A stretch of 64,000 bases of DNA from Colletotrichum lupini (lineage: Eukaryota; Ascomycota; Sordariomycetes; Glomerellales; Glomerellaceae), in the NCBI RefSeq assembly GCF_023278565.1, contig NC_064681.1, positions 3,038,001-3,102,000 on the forward strand, read 5' to 3'. Position numbers and translations under genes: made by a program. A model generated the notes under the pieces. It did not search any database, was not told the DNA's origin, and worked only from the letters and a program-made list of their open reading frames with translations. Position 1 is the stretch's first letter; each line of letters begins with the position of its first letter. Shown here piece after piece: positions 24,099 through 35,929 of this stretch.

Positions 24099-27000
24099 TT
24101 CTGTCAACGTCAAGCCAGTGCCGCTAACCAGGGAATCGACGTGTTAGTTCATCGATTTCTTCTGGGCCCGGCAACCCCCCTCTAAAAAGGAATGGTAAAT
24201 TGCCCGCAAATGCTCATGTCGGTCTAAGTGGATGTGGCTGTCGTCCCTCATACATCTCGTCCCCATCTCCCCTCTCTCGCAGGGCCAGGCCAACCTGCGA
24301 AGTTCAGGTGGCCTTGCCACGAATCTTCTCGTGCCTTTTCTTTGCCTTGCGCCCTGTCTTGCGGCCTGCCATGTTCTGGAACCTGCCCACTTGCCCGACG
24401 CGGCTCGCCCTTCGCCTCAAGGCCGCCTCGCTGATTGGCAGCCGCCGACAGAGAGCAATGGGAATCGATTCCAGCAGGCGGTCTGGCCTTGTTTGCTAGT
24501 CGTGAATGTCCTGCCACTCCTGCCTGCCTCGGTGCAGCTTTCGGCTATGCGCGGAGACCAGATGACTTCGCCTCTCCACATGGCAATCCAAGTTTTGGCC
24601 TGTGACCTGGCCACTCAGTCTCTCGAGGGCTTGATAGCCGATGGTCGAGGTTGCCGGATCCGTGCTCAACGGCCAGATGCCAAAGACGAGGTAGTCGAAA
24701 GTGCCGGCATCGCGGAAGCATTGCGATGGGGACTGTCCGTCTAAGGTTTCTTGTCCGCATAGCACCCGAGCTGCAAAATTCCAGCACAACAACTCTGAAG
24801 CGAGTTGGGGAGTTGCTTGCAAGGGTGTGGGAGCTGAGTACCGATTTCCACTACTCATGCAGAAAAACCTCAACACCACTTGGGGGCGAGACGAAGCGTC
24901 CATGCATCGGTCGTATGCAGGTTGTTCGCGTCATGCTTCCTCATGTCCTCCCGTTCGCCCAATCCTCTTGGCAATCAGTGGATCAATGGGCCCCGTACGA
25001 CGTATCTTTTCCAACCATCTGCGTGGGTGCCCAGGAATCGATGAAGTCAGGCATCTGTGAGCCCAGCGAGCCGTCAGATCAGTAGCCTTCTCAGAGACGA
25101 CGTGCGACACGATTGCCCCGTCGATACTTTCGCTGAGCAGCTGTTGTTAGTGTCCTTCGAATTTTGGCCTACCGGGGGGTTGTCGCGAAAAAATTCCACC
25201 AACGAGATGCGAGCCTGGTTCTCGCGCAAGGCCCAACCCTCGGCCTGTTTCGGACGTGTTGATGTTCAAGTTCCATCCCGAATAGGGACCCTGGCACATG
25301 GGTGCTAGAAAGAATAACCGTTGAGGTTCGTACGGGGTAGGCAACACTTGATAATTCACAGCTTGCTGGCTTTGATTGCGGCATACCTCTCTGAGACCGT
25401 AGGCCCAGAAGAACCTTGATTCGTGCCGCTAGCAAGTCTTCCTGCCATCGTTACTCTACACCGGCGCATTGCATACTGTAGGGCTCGGTCAGTGACGGTG
25501 TGATCAACTTAACTGCCGTCCCTGGTCCAACTCTGGGAAACCTCGTGGACATCGTTCCGGCTGTGTGAGGGATCGGTCTATGTCTTCCATGCCACGCAGG
25601 ATGGCTTATTCGGGTTCGCATAGTGTGCATCTATCTCCCCTTTTCCCGGCCGTTCATCTGAAGGTGTCTAATTGCTTCTCTCATTGCCATTTTGGTTGTC
25701 GCCATCGTCATAACCTTGTCTTGGTATATATTCGTAATACACGAGCCCTCAGTATCAGCAAAGTGTATCTGTACTGAACAATTAGAAACCCGTTCTTCGG
25801 TGAGACGAAGTCCATGCAGTTGAACAAGATTGGCTTCATTCGAGGAACGAAGGTCGGCCAGGAATCCATGCGGCTCGGCTTTTTTGGCTGCTTCTACCCA
25901 CACGCAGAACACCGGCAGCCAGGCCAATATGGAGCCGGTGAGGTCACTCACTATTAGGTTGCATCTTGTTAGTGGACGACTGAGCCACACTGAAAGGTGT
26001 GTCAAGTCGATATGGAGTCATGTGCTCACCCAGAAGGTGCCCGTAACTGATTCGGGATATTTACTCTCACCACCGTGGTTCTTTGGGATGCTAGAATATA
26101 GACGAGCCTCGTTCTCCTCTTCCTTCTCATCCATAGACGAGATGTCCTAGCACAGGGAATTTGGACGTCTGGATCCGGCCTTGGTGCTCACCGAGCTTCA
26201 CTTGGGGCAAGGTAGGAATGCCGATCTGTAGTGCTCTCGGCTGGCATCTGCGTCCCATTGTCAACGCAGGCGCTAGGTTGGCCCTGGTCGGTCGGCTGCC
26301 GCACACGCCGCAGGTGGTCTATTCCATCCTGACCCCGGTCCGTATGCCTCCCTGGGTTTAAGGTCCCCTTCTTCGTCTGATGGTCCAGTCGGAAGCCCTG
26401 GTCATGCCAAGCCGCGCCTGGATCATCGAGGTCGGTCGCTTATAGCTCGAAGTCGATGGCCGGGAAACTATCCATACCTTTGAGGCGGAACCAGCCGGAA
26501 TCCGGAAGCACAAAGGTATTGATTCCACGGGCCGGCAAGCTTACTACAGACAGCTATCCGTACGAACAGCCCGTTAGTAGTGGTGTAGAAACACCAACAT
26601 ATATTGAGCTCGGTGTGTTAAGGTACTGAATGGTGCCGCTCTACCTTGAGATGCTTCGGACTTGCGAGCGACGATCCAAGTTCCCGTGACGTGTGTTTGA
26701 TCATCTGCGTCCCCTTCGTTCTCTTTCGACTGAAGGTCCAGAGCTGTTCCTGGAAATCAACCTGTATCCGCAGCTCTGCTCAGTCGCACAGTTTAGTGGA
26801 TGTCATGTAGAAACTAGCGCCAGCGGAGTCGGTCCAGTTTTATCCATGTTACAGACGCTCCAGGAGGTCGGTTATGACGATGGATGCGGCTTCCAGCGTT
26901 GTAGCCCCTACTCGTGCGCGCTGTGACTCCCGACAGATTGTCGCTTCCATATCAACAGGAGATCGAACTTTGAACTTCTGACCATTGGGGAATTTTGAGG

Positions 27001-28154
27001 AACGGCGTCCTGGCTCTTTTTGAGACTGACCCGCTTTCGAGGGCGACTCGCGGTTGTGTCATGTTTGAGCCGAGGTGTGTCTCAGCAAGTATCCCGCGAT
27101 ACTGGACGGCTGCCACAGCGAAGATCCAATGCTTACTGTCAATGCGACCGGGACCTTATTTCGGTGGCCTAGTCCCTAAGTCGTCTGAACTCCAGACGTT
27201 GGGAAGCTTTTCCAGAGCCACGGGATTCAATTTCCAGTTTGTACCGGGGGATAACCCTTGCCAGACTCTGGGTGTTCTTCCTCCACGCGTTCCGTGCTCT
27301 CCGTGGTTCTTCGCTCACAGCTGTAAATACCCATCGATCGTGGGTTGGCTTTTCACATTAACGGCTGGCCCGCGGTAGGCACACTGTCGTGACGGGATAG
27401 ATGTGGGCAGCCATGTTGGGCGCCGAGCCTGTATTGTAGTCTTTTAGCACGTGGCATGTCATGGCAGTTGTCGCCACTGGCCAGCGAATCGAAGGTGGTG
27501 CAGGCCGAACGGTGAGCTGTGGATATCTTGCCCGTCGTGCGTGGCAGCGTGCTACAGTACCGTACGGGAAAGGCGGTGGCTCCTACACAGTAGGTAGTGA
27601 AAGCAGTTTCGATGGGTATCAGTGGGTTCCTGTTCCACTCGGATTCTGGCGACTAGGCCAGGGCTGCGAAGGCACACCCCTCCGCCATGGACCGGACATG
27701 GTGGAGGTCGGACGGAGACAAGGGTAGGGATTTGGCAAGCCCAGGTAGGTCAGGCCAGTCCCTGGCTTGTCCGTTAAGCAGCGGGCGGGTTGTACAGGAC
27801 TCCAGACGTGGTTCGTTGCGACGTTGTTGAAGAAGAAGCTGCAGAAAACCCCGGGTGGCCAGCAGACCGTCTGCCATGGCTCGAGTTGCTTGATTAAATT
27901 GGGTTAATATAACTCAGGGGATAGCCGACTTTGCGAGTCTGCATTGGGGTGGTGCACTGCAGGTGTTGGTCTCAATCATGCTCGCGAGGATGAGGGACTG
28001 AGTCAAAATCCCGACGGCGATGAAGAGGCAGAGTCTGGTCGGGCGGGTACGATGCGATGCGGTGCGGGAACAGAAACGCAAAGAAGTCAGATGCTCCGAA
28101 GCCGAGAAGGTATCCTCCCTGGATGCTTGATTTTGCTTCCGCTCCGGAGAGTTT

Positions 28155-28170
28155 CCCCCCCCCCCCCCCC
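28155..28170. repeat. C16 homopolymer
   Basis: Sixteen C residues, 34 bp to the left of the T-run that abuts the large TIR element. Confidence 0.9.
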
Positions 28171-28204
28171 TTCTTCGTGTTTTGACTCTTTGGTTTTTTT
28201 TTTT

Positions 28205-28261
28205 GGGCGAGGATATTCTGCCAGCAGCTCCCGCTATTCTGCCACTAAGTGTGGCTGCGGC
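28205..28261 (+). repeat. Left terminal inverted repeat, 57 bp
   Basis: Inverted match to 38026-38082 with one difference, a T here where the partner implies C, in a CpA context. It stays GC-rich although the adjoining interior is RIP-mutated. It contains the word TATTCTGCCA twice. Confidence 0.9.
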
Positions 28262-29079
28262 TGCCACACGACCGCCGGTCTCGGGTATATATATAAGCTA
28301 GGCTCTACGTAGTTAGTATTTAAATAGATTAGACTAATTAGAGGCCGTTAATTAACTTATAATTAATTAAATTATTTTAATAAAAAGTATAGTAATTAAC
28401 GAATTAGCCTAATTTAATATAATTAATAAAGTAGCTTAATTAACTACTTAATTAACTACTTAATTAACTACCTAATTAATTATTAATTACTTTATATAGC
28501 TTATTTGTTTTTTTATTCTGCCTTTGCTAGTTGCTCGGGCGGTTCTCAATATCGATTACATAGTATTAATACACAGTATCAATAGATACTCCCACTATCT
28601 CGATAGACTATTTTTTTTAGATTTTCTAACTTTTTAACTTTCCCTCCTGTAAAGTTCATAACTACGTTTATATAGCTTATACCCTATAATTTAATAACTT
28701 TCTTTACTTTAGCTTCGTATTCTACTTTAGCCTCGTACTTATTAATAAGTCTATCTATCTCGCTTTTTATTATAAAATTAATATTATAAGCGTAATCCTC
28801 GTTAATTAGATCTTATAATACGTTTAACTATATAAAATTACTAATTAATTAAAATTACGACTTTATAAGTTTTAGTAGCTAAGGAGCTTTTATAAAATTA
28901 ATTATATTACCGTTAACTACGTTAATTATTTTATTAATAATAGCCCACTAGTATTTTTATTATATTTTTATATTAAGTTTATATATATTAAAATCGTATA
29001 TAATCTCGAGGCCTTATTAAGTAAAAATAGCCCTACTTAGCGCTAAAGGTACTATTAATAATAATAACGCTAATATAAG

Positions 29080-29310
29080 TATTATTACGGTAGTGGGTAC
29101 TAGGGCCCTATAGGCCCTATAGCTCAGCCTTAGGCTACGAGGCTAAGCTCTTAATAATTACATAACGAGCTAGACCGCTAGGCCCAAAGGGCTAGCTTAT
29201 TAGCTTCTATTTATTATTCTATTTTTTCCCTTTTTATATTAAGTTTTTAGTTAATTAGGTTAATATAATAGTGTTCTAACCTACCTCGAGATCCTTTTTA
29301 TAATATTACT
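29080..29310 (+). repeat. Left LTR of the gypsy element
   Basis: About 230 bp, alignable along its length to 35695-35929. It shares the words TACTAGGGCCC near the start and CCTACCTCGAGATCC near the end. Most differences are C/T or G/A transitions. The outer edge is blurred by mutation, within about 10 bp. Confidence 0.8.
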
Positions 29311-32300
29311 TAACGTTACTTAATTAATTATTTTTTAAAAATAGAACGATAATATCTTAATTAATTAATTATTAGCTACTCTTATTAAAAAAGCGTATAA
29401 AAAAGCCGAGTAATAGCTAACTAAATTAATTATATATAAGTAATATAATTAATACCCCCTAAATATATACCCCTTTTATTAAACGTAATAATTAGAAAAT
29501 ATAGCTAAAGAGGCTAGGTCTCCTTTTATATTAATAACTTTTAATAAAGTTACTATTTTTATAAGTCTTAATAAAGCGTTATAAGCCCTAATAAAGGCGC
29601 TAAGCTCCTAGTTATTAACTTAAAAGTTGCGCTATTTAACTAGTTAATAAAGCGCTTTTTACTTTTTATTACTTAAGCTAATTACTTAATATACCTTAAT
29701 AATATAATTAACTAGCTTACTTTACCTATTTATATTTATAATAATATCCTTTTTAAAAAAAATATTAAGTAGTATATTAACCTCGACCTTATTTAAGAGC
29801 TATATTTTAAAAACGATAAAAAAACCCTATTTAAATAGATTAAATAATAGCTAGAAATACGTATTACTTAGTAGTAATTAAAGTAGGTCCTAGTGTTTAT
29901 TATTAGCTAGCTAAGTAATAGTACTAAGCGCTTATATATAATAACCTATAAGAACCTCGACTTTATATATATTATTATTATAAAGCTCCGTATTATAAAA
30001 GAAGCCCTTACTTAAGCCTATATTAGTAATATAACTATAACTAAAAAGTTAAAGTAATTAGAGAACGGCTCCCAGGCTAGCTTTATTTAAAATATTATTA
30101 CCCTTAATATATTAAAATAATAACTAATATATTTAAAAATATAAAGTAGCTATAAGACTATTCTAACCTCGTTTTATCCCGTTATTTATAGCTTTTAAAA
30201 AATACTTAACGTACTTACTTTTATAAATAATAATACTAGCCTTAAGTTTAATTACTAGTTTTAATATATTATAAAGCGCTTAGAGAACGCTAATTATAAT
30301 ATAGATAGGTACTACTTAAAGTATATTATTAATAAAATTAGAAATAGTACTACGGAGTTTATATACTTATTACTAATTTTAAATAAGATTACTATAGCTA
30401 AGTAATTATTTTATAAACTTAAGTCGGCTTATACTAGCCCGATTATTATAAATAACGCTAGTTATAAGCTAAATATATTTATAATTATACTTAAAAACGT
30501 TTATTAAAAGCGCTCTATATTTATTAAGCTCGCGCGTATTAATAAGCTTTTAGAATCTTAATAAAAGCGCCGTTTTTATAATAAGCTATTTATATATCTT
30601 CGTAACTAAGCTATATTAAAATATTTAAATAATACGGCTACTTTCTAAAAATATACTAAATACGTCGCTTAGCTAGCTAACGTAATATAGCCCCCTTTTA
30701 TAAAGGATTACGTAATTAAGGCCTCTAGCTAAACTTACTAAACCTTAAGTAAAAATAATAAAAATAATAAAAATAACGAAAATAATAAAGGTACTAAAAG
30801 TACTAAATAGGACTAAGGTTATATCTCTATTTATAAAACGATTTTTAAAACCTTATATTAAAAGCTTAAGGATAATAGCGCTTATTTTATTTATAATAAT
30901 ACTAAATATATTTTTAAAAACTACTTTAAGAAACTAAAGATTACTATAGCCGCTATTAACGTTACTACGGGCCTTATTAAAATAGATTTAAGTTTAAAAA
31001 ACTAGACTTCTTAGTAAAAGTAAACTCCTAATTAGGGAATATATATAAAAAGAATAGAAAATTAATAATTAATTTAGTAAACTTATAAGATCTTATAAGG
31101 AGTTAGCCTCGTAAAATAAAGCTTATATTAGTATTTAATAAATATAGAATTTACTTAAGAGCCTTATTTAATACGGGAGCTAATAAGTACGGATTTATAA
31201 ATAACTACGTAACCCCTTTATTATAATAATTCTACGTAGCCCTATTTTATAAATTACTATACTTAATTCCTATTACTAAGTTTAATAAAGAGCGATTAAA
31301 TAATACTAACGTAATATAAACTACTAATTTATATATTAATTAATAAGTCCTTTTAAAAGTACCCCTCTTTTAGTTTAATACGGGCCGCTATAACTTAATT
31401 TTAGGGTAGAAGTAGTTCGAATACTACGGGGTAAACCCTAATATTTATTATTAATAACTAATATAGCCTAAGGACTTATTATTATAAAAACGCCCTCTAC
31501 TATTATTAAAAATATTGAGGACTTATATACCCCAGAAGTTATTAACGTATAATACTAAATCGATACTAATTACTAATAAGACCTATTTAAAATAAATATA
31601 ACTTATTATAATTAAAAGCTTTAATAGTAGTAAGTAAAGGGTATACTAATTAGGATATTATTATGCTTATTAAAAACGATAGCTTATTAAATATAATAGT
31701 TAAATAAGGCTAAGGATACGAAGAAAATAAAACGTACCTTTAATAGTACTACTATTACCCTTATAAAGAGGGTTAAATAGTAAAAACTATACTTAATAAC
31801 GTTATAAATAAATATTATTTTTATTAGCACCCCCGTATTTAAAAAGAACTTAAAATAAAACGACGTTAAAATAGGCTCTATATTACTTTATAAACTAAAC
31901 TATATTATAAAAAATAAGAAAGAGGAGGTAGACCCCTTATATAATAATAACTAAGTTATTTATAACTTTATAATAACTAACCTACCGGAGTACTTACGGC
32001 CCTAAACCGACGTTTTTAATAAAGCGGCTAGTAATATATTTATATTTTATAAGTTATATAACTATAAAATCGAGCTCTTAAATAGTAATAAAAAGAAGCT
32101 AACTTATTACCCTTTATATAAATAGTTAGTACTAGAGCTAGAGGCTATAAGAGCCTATTTATTAAAGTATTTATAAAAGGGATTTATTAAGCTAAGTAAT
32201 ACTCTTTTTACGTTATTAACGCTATTTATAAAAAAGTATAATGATAATCTACGCTTTTATATTAATTTTTATAAGCTAAATAAAGTTATAAAAAAAGACC

Positions 32301-32343
32301 GCTACTTATTATTATTTATTAATAAGACCCTTATATAGCTAAG

Positions 32344-32857
32344 TGTTACGAAGGTAACTTTGTTTACCTTATTATTCGCCTTATTATCAATATTACGTAA
32401 GCAAACTATATACTATATTAATCTACGACTTCTGTAGATTATTATAGGTATTGATTATGTAAGCAATACTGCTTATAGAAGCTTACGTGAGCAATGGAAA
32501 GTACTGGAAGGTAACTAAATAATCTAGAATTTACTCGAGGCGGAATTACGTACTACGATTACGCATTCACTTACGTATACGCTTATTAATTATATCATAA
32601 TTAATAAGCAATGGAATATTCTAGTAGGAGGTTTTTATGCCTATATGTAGGCGTGTATTTGCCTACCTAGACCTTTCGTTAAGCAAGCAACTTCTCATAT
32701 AGTAATTCAACTATATTACTCTCTTTACTATAAAAACCTCTTTTATATACGCTTATTTCCCCTATATTCATATATTCTTGCTTCTATATGAATATTCACT
32801 TTTTATATTCTTTATAAGAATATCCCGCATTACCTCGTTAAAGCTATACGTGCTAGA
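32344..32857. mobile_element. 514-bp insertion, probable solo LTR, in the gypsy reverse transcriptase
   Basis: CTAAG occurs immediately left (32339-32343) and right (32858-32862), a 5-bp target duplication. Removing the insertion rejoins the reverse-transcriptase reading frame between TLI-L and LSKIK. The insert starts TGTTACG, contains a TATA-like CTATAAAAACC near 32729 and has normal CpA and TpG, unlike everything around it. Size, TG start and 5-bp duplication suit a solo LTR. It ends in GA rather than the usual CA, so the class is tentative. It has no terminal inverted repeats. Confidence 0.7.
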
Positions 32858-35683
32858 CTAAGTAAAATAAAAGTATTTATTAAACTAAATATTAAGCAGG
32901 CCTTTTACTATATTTACCTCGACCTAGCTTTTAAGGACTTAATAACGTTTAGAACCTACTATAAAGTATATAAATATAAAGTAATACCCTTTAGGCTTTA
33001 TAACGGGCCTATTACGTATTAATAATATATAAACGAGATATTAATAAAGTACTTAGATAACTTCTATATAATATATATAAATAATATCTTAATTTTTTTA
33101 AATAACCCCCTTTAGTATTAAGAGTACGTTATTAAAATACTAAACTATTTATAAAAAGTAAGTTTATAAATAAATATTAAAAAGTATAAATTTAATATTA
33201 TTTTTATAAAGTACTTAGGCTTCGTAATTTTTATAAAAAGTATATAGCTTAATAAAAAGAAAGTCTTTATAATTAGAGACTAAAAGCTATTTATATTACT
33301 TAAGAGTATTTAGTCTTTCCTCGGGTTTTATAACTTTTGTAAAAGATTTATAAAGGATTACGGCTACTTAGCTAGGCCCCTTATAAAACTAATAAATAAG
33401 GGAGTTCTTTTTAATTTTAGTACTAACTATAAAATAGTTTTCAAAGCTATAAAACTAGTATTAATATTAATATTAATCTTTTATTACTTTAAGCTAGAGC
33501 TATTAACGTAGCTAAAAACCGACGTTTCTAACTTAATATATACCGGAGCGCTATTATAATAATAAAAAGATAATAAGTTATAGTACTTAATAACCTTCTA
33601 TTTAAAAATATTAAGTAGCGTAAAGCTTAATTATACTATTTATAATAAAAAAATACTAATAATAATACTATACTTAAAGGAATAGCGCACGGAGTTTATA
33701 AGTTACGAGTATAAGTTTAATATTATTATAACTATTAGCTACTACTATTCTTTATAACTAAGCGCTTATTTAACTTATAATAAGCCCGCTAAGTTAGTAT
33801 ATTAATAAACTTTAATTTTTAAATTTATTATTACTTAGGGAAAAAAAACGTACTAATTAATACCTTATTATAAAAAATAGAGGATATCCGTACTTAGTAA
33901 GTACTAAAAAAGGCTAATAAGACTTAAGTCCTCTTATTACTAAGACTATTATCCTTTAATATTATAATAAAGCTATAGGTACTATTAAGCGTTATAATTA
34001 GTTAATTATAGTTTATAATTAGCTTATTCTTATTAAAAAACGAGCTCTAGGGGTACTTATTAATAAAAAAGATTTTAAAACTTAATAAAAACCTTATTAT
34101 AGTATTCCTTATACTAATACGAGCGCTAATAACTAAAGGGCGCGAGTATTAATTTATTTAAAATAATAAATTATTAATAATAAATAAGAAGCTCGTAGTA
34201 CTTAAAAAAAAGAACCTTTATATTATAATTATTTATAAAGTTTATAAATAAAAGCTCTTTATTTATTTAGGGTATAATAAGGTTATAAAAATAATTAAAT
34301 AATAGTATTACTAGCCGGGCCTAACGGTAAATATTTATTAATACGTACGGAACTACTATACTTATTACTAATTAGAAAAGCTATATAATAAGCCCCTAGG
34401 GGAGCTAAGGCTACTTTTAATACTTAACTACTTATAATAATATATTTTTATTAATTTTATAACTATCCTTACTAATTAAAAAGAATTTAATAATATTTAG
34501 GTAATAATAGATTACTTAAATAAGAGGGTAATATTTATTTCTTATTATAAAACTATTATAATAAAAAATATAAACTAAATATTCTACGAACGAGTACTAC
34601 CTATCCTCGGCCTATTAAAGACTATTATATTAAACCAAGGCCCCTAATTTATTTTTAACTTTTAAAAAGAGCTTTATAAAATTTATAGAGTTAAGCTATA
34701 GTTATTAATAACCAACTACCCCTAGATAGACGGCTAAATAAAAGTACTAAATTAGTATATCTTATAATAATTAAAACTACTAATTAACTAATACTAAAAT
34801 AATTAGAGTAATATACTACTTATAGTTAATTTTATTTATATTACTTAGCTTAGTAAGACTATAGGGCTATTATTATGTAAAATAAAATTCGGTTAATAAC
34901 TACGGCTCTTTTTTAATTAATCTAAACAAACTTACTAATTCGGCTTTATAAAAAAAAAACTAAACCGTACTAATACGTAGTATATAGCCTAGGGGATATA
35001 CGAGGCCTAAGAGATTACTAAGAGTAATATAAAAGTTACTTAAGTATAATATAAGAAGTATATTAATTATTATTAGCGCCTAGACGACCTAGAGCTAAGA
35101 AACCGGGTCTTTATTAATACCTCGTACTAAAAGTTTATTAATATAAATAAACTATAATAGCTATAAGCCGGGCTATAGCCTATTATTAGTACTAAATAGG
35201 GGGGTATATAAATTATAAAACTATTAATAAATAGCTAGGTATACCCGGTTTTTTACTTAAATAAACTAAGAAAGGCTATTAATAACTTACTACCCGGGTA
35301 GAACTAAGACCTATTATTACTAATTATTAATAATAATAGCGAACTAGAGTATAAGGTTTTAGAAGTTATTAAATTACGCTTATATAAAAAAAAACTATAG
35401 TATTAAATAGATTAAAAAGAGTATAATACGGATCCGACTTAGTATAATATAAAGAGCTTTAAGTATATATTAATAGCGCTCTAAATATTCTATTACTAAT
35501 ACTTAATTACTAAGGGCTTATTATAGAACCTAAATATATAAATAAAAACCGTTATAATTAATAATTTACTATTACTAAGGGATAATAATAATATAATAGC
35601 GGTAATTATAGCTATAGATTTACTAAAATAAAAGGTAATTTAAAGGTTTATTTTTTAGTATTATAGATAGTACCCTCTAGTAT

Positions 35684-35694
35684 AGAGGGGGGGG
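35684..35694 (+). other. Polypurine tract of the gypsy element
   Basis: AGAGGGGGGGG directly abuts the right LTR, the expected position of the plus-strand primer of an LTR retrotransposon read on the plus strand. Confidence 0.75.
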
Positions 35695-35929
35695 TAATAT
35701 TATAATAATAAATACTAGGGCCCCATAGGCCCTATAGCTTAGCTTTAAACTACAAGGCTAAGCTCTTAATAGTTACGTAACGAGCTAGATCGCTAGGCCT
35801 AAAGGGCTAGCTTACTAACTTTTACTTACTATTTTATTTTTTCTTTTTTTATATTAAGTCTTTAGTTAATTAGGTTAATATAATAGCGTTCCGACCTACC
35901 TCGAGATCCCTTTTATAATAATATTACTT
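35695..35929 (+). repeat. Right LTR of the gypsy element
   Basis: Direct repeat of 29080-29310, starting just after the polypurine tract and ending near ATAATATTAC. Confidence 0.8.

Larger units (their letters stand above)
20321..28204. other. Gene-poor region left of the large repeat
   Basis: Nearly 8 kb of normal base composition in which I recognise no protein, tRNA or rRNA. The open frames are short and overlap on both strands (for example 23266-23733 minus and 24232-24744 plus), with no family signature or convincing splice joins. Microsatellites and scattered copies of short TACTCCGTAC-like words are present. Small lineage-specific genes cannot be excluded. Confidence 0.45.
29080..35929 (+). 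mobile_element. Dead Ty3/gypsy chromodomain LTR retrotransposon
   Basis: Two similar direct repeats bound about 6.85 kb. Between them, in plus-strand order, are eroded but readable landmarks. Protease: LFNTGA at about 31167, where DTGA is expected. Reverse transcriptase: a PFGL-like block at about 32990 and YINNIL at 33061-33100, where YIDD is expected. RNase H: around 33480-33620. Integrase: zinc-binding and WPG-like region near 34290, with Trp changed to a stop, followed by core remnants. Chromodomain: about 35340-35480. An AGAGGGGGGGG polypurine tract at 35684-35694 directly precedes the right LTR. Asp-to-Asn, His-to-Tyr and Trp-to-stop changes throughout are what RIP yields. No ORF survives. 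It sits inside the TIR element and is itself interrupted at 32344-32857. Confidence 0.85.

Noticed and set aside
27914..28267. Minus-strand frame reading through the left TIR, and plus-strand frames through the right TIR (37980-38216)
   Set aside because: They share a similar peptide only because both translate the same inverted repeat.
32344..32857. MITE or small DNA transposon as an alternative for the 514-bp insertion
   Set aside because: No terminal inverted repeats at its ends, and the 5-bp duplication with a TG start fits an LTR better, although the GA end is atypical.
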